A DNA stretch of 64,000 nt from Cheilinus undulatus (lineage: Eukaryota; Chordata; Actinopteri; Labriformes; Labridae). The notes beneath the pieces are model-generated. The model searched no databases, was not told the DNA's origin, and saw only the letters and a program-made list of their open reading frames with translations. Of this stretch, positions 46,680 through 64,000 are shown piece by piece (the stretch's first letter is position 1; every line of letters begins with the position of its first letter). The translations under genes and the position numbers were made by a program. Where the stretch lies: assembly GCF_018320785.1 (NCBI RefSeq), contig NC_054868.1:44275874-44339873 (forward strand). The letters run 5' to 3'.

Positions 46680-47111
46680 CAACTGCCCAGCTGTCTTTTT
46701 CCACGTGTTCGAGCCTTTTCTCTCTCTCCTCCCCTTCTCTTACATATCCCTCCGTCTATTGGCCCTCCGTTCTGTCACTCAGAGCGTGGACGTGATGTCC
46801 CGCCCGCTCCACTGCTTGACAGTTCGCGTTAGCTCCTGACGTCACCGGTTCCGTCCCAACACGGAAATATGGAATAGTGACAGAAACGGTTGCGTTGCTG
46901 TGATTATGGCTTTGTAACTCTACAAGTAGCGTATGTTTCTGCGTGTTTCCCCTGTCAGCGCTGTTTTTACGATGTTGAACGGCTGGTTCTAACTTTCCAG
47001 ACAAATGGACACTTCTACTGGAAATGGAGAGAGAGTTCGACCTCTGTTGTTAGTTAAATAGCTGTAGTCCTCGCGTTTGTTCGGAGCCATAAAAGAAGAG
47101 TTTCGGGGGTC
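46680..47111 (+). promoter_or_regulatory. ern2: ern2 promoter and 5'UTR with palindromic CRE/UPRE-like site
   Basis: CpG-bearing sequence precedes the ern2 ATG. TGACGTCA at 46837-46844 (CTCCTGACGTCACCGGTT) is a perfect 8-bp CRE palindrome, the core bound by CREB/ATF and, in UPRE form, by XBP1/ATF6-type factors. No TATA box is evident. The transcription start cannot be fixed from sequence. Confidence 0.5.
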
Positions 47112-63581
<16,470 letters not shown>

Positions 63582-63940
63582 CATTAGCTCGACCCTGCAC
63601 TCCTACACACGCTGTACGTGGGTAGACTGCTCTGATAAACTACAGCGTTTCCTGACAGCACCCCATTATTGCTTTTGTAAAGCCCAAACTGTTTTAAGAA
63701 GGGAGATACAGTGCTGTGAAAAAGTTTTTTATATGCCTTCGGTTTTATTTTATACATACTATTTATTTTTGTGCAGCTTTTGATCGAGAAATATTTTTGA
63801 AAACTGAACATCAAAGCAGAAAGGTCCAGAACACGCCAGCACAGCGATAAACACATGTATTGGTGAAAAAAGTTATTAGAAATGTATCTTTTTAAAATAT
63901 CTTTTATCTTTCTTCCAACAAATCACATAAAATGAGAAAT
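63582..63940 (+). other. ern2: ern2 3'UTR and downstream
   Basis: It follows TAG at 63579-63581. No canonical AATAAA is obvious before 63.94 kb, so the 3' end is not defined. 63708-63735 (GATACAGTGCTGTGAAAAAG TTTTTTATATGCC) looks like the end of a Tc1/mariner-type element that has entered the UTR region. Confidence 0.45.
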
Positions 63941-64000
63941 TTATACTCACCAGCCACTTTATTCAGTACACCATTTCAACTGCTGATTAGCCAGAGCATA
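63941..64000 (+). mobile_element. Left end of a Tc1-like element, cut by window edge
   Basis: TATACTCACCAGCCACTTTA TTCAGTACACC is the left end of the same Tc1 family as 14033-14700, here closer to the usual form. The element continues beyond the window. Confidence 0.7.

Overview
This is a vertebrate nuclear segment, almost certainly from a teleost fish. The genes are split by GT-AG introns. Large introns and intergenic gaps are full of fish-type Tc1, hAT, LINE and tRNA-derived SINE remnants, and the proteins rebuilt from the exons match vertebrate families over their full length. There are no bacterial operons, CRISPR arrays or phage genes.

Layout. (1) 1-8.9 kb, + strand: the 3' two thirds of eif3b, the RNA-recognition and beta-propeller scaffold subunit of translation initiation factor eIF3. 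It has 16 coding exons and a 3'UTR that is itself spliced. (2) 8.9-17.6 kb: intergenic, mostly decayed transposons. (3) 17.6-34.0 kb, + strand: a CpG-richer probable first exon, an ~8 kb 5'UTR intron, then five coding exons of a Golgi chondroitin 4-O-sulfotransferase, best matched to chst12. EIF3B and CHST12 are also neighbours in human, so this is conserved synteny. (4) 34-46.6 kb: a transposon-rich zone. It holds two decayed THAP zinc-finger exons (- strand), a TTAA-flanked inverted-repeat element with nested SINE-like sequence, a Tc1 element with both ends, a young 5'-truncated LINE with a perfect 15-bp target duplication, and one unrecognised protein-like fragment. (5) 46.7-63.6 kb, + strand: ern2, the IRE1-beta kinase/endoribonuclease of the unfolded protein response. 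All 24 coding exons can be joined in frame to give 969 residues. A palindromic TGACGTCA lies about 270 bases upstream of its start codon.

The three host genes are not an operon and act in separate places: translation initiation in the cytosol, glycosaminoglycan sulfation in the Golgi, and stress sensing in the ER. I did not find a convincing new multi-gene system. The most unusual items are the TTAA-flanked inverted-repeat element next to a THAP exon, the two THAP exons that have both lost zinc ligands, the unrecognised coding-like block at 42.7-43.3 kb, and regulatory details of the host genes (spliced eif3b 3'UTR, upstream reading frames in chst12, CRE-like palindrome at ern2). Splice sites and joins were read by eye; none is backed by transcript data.
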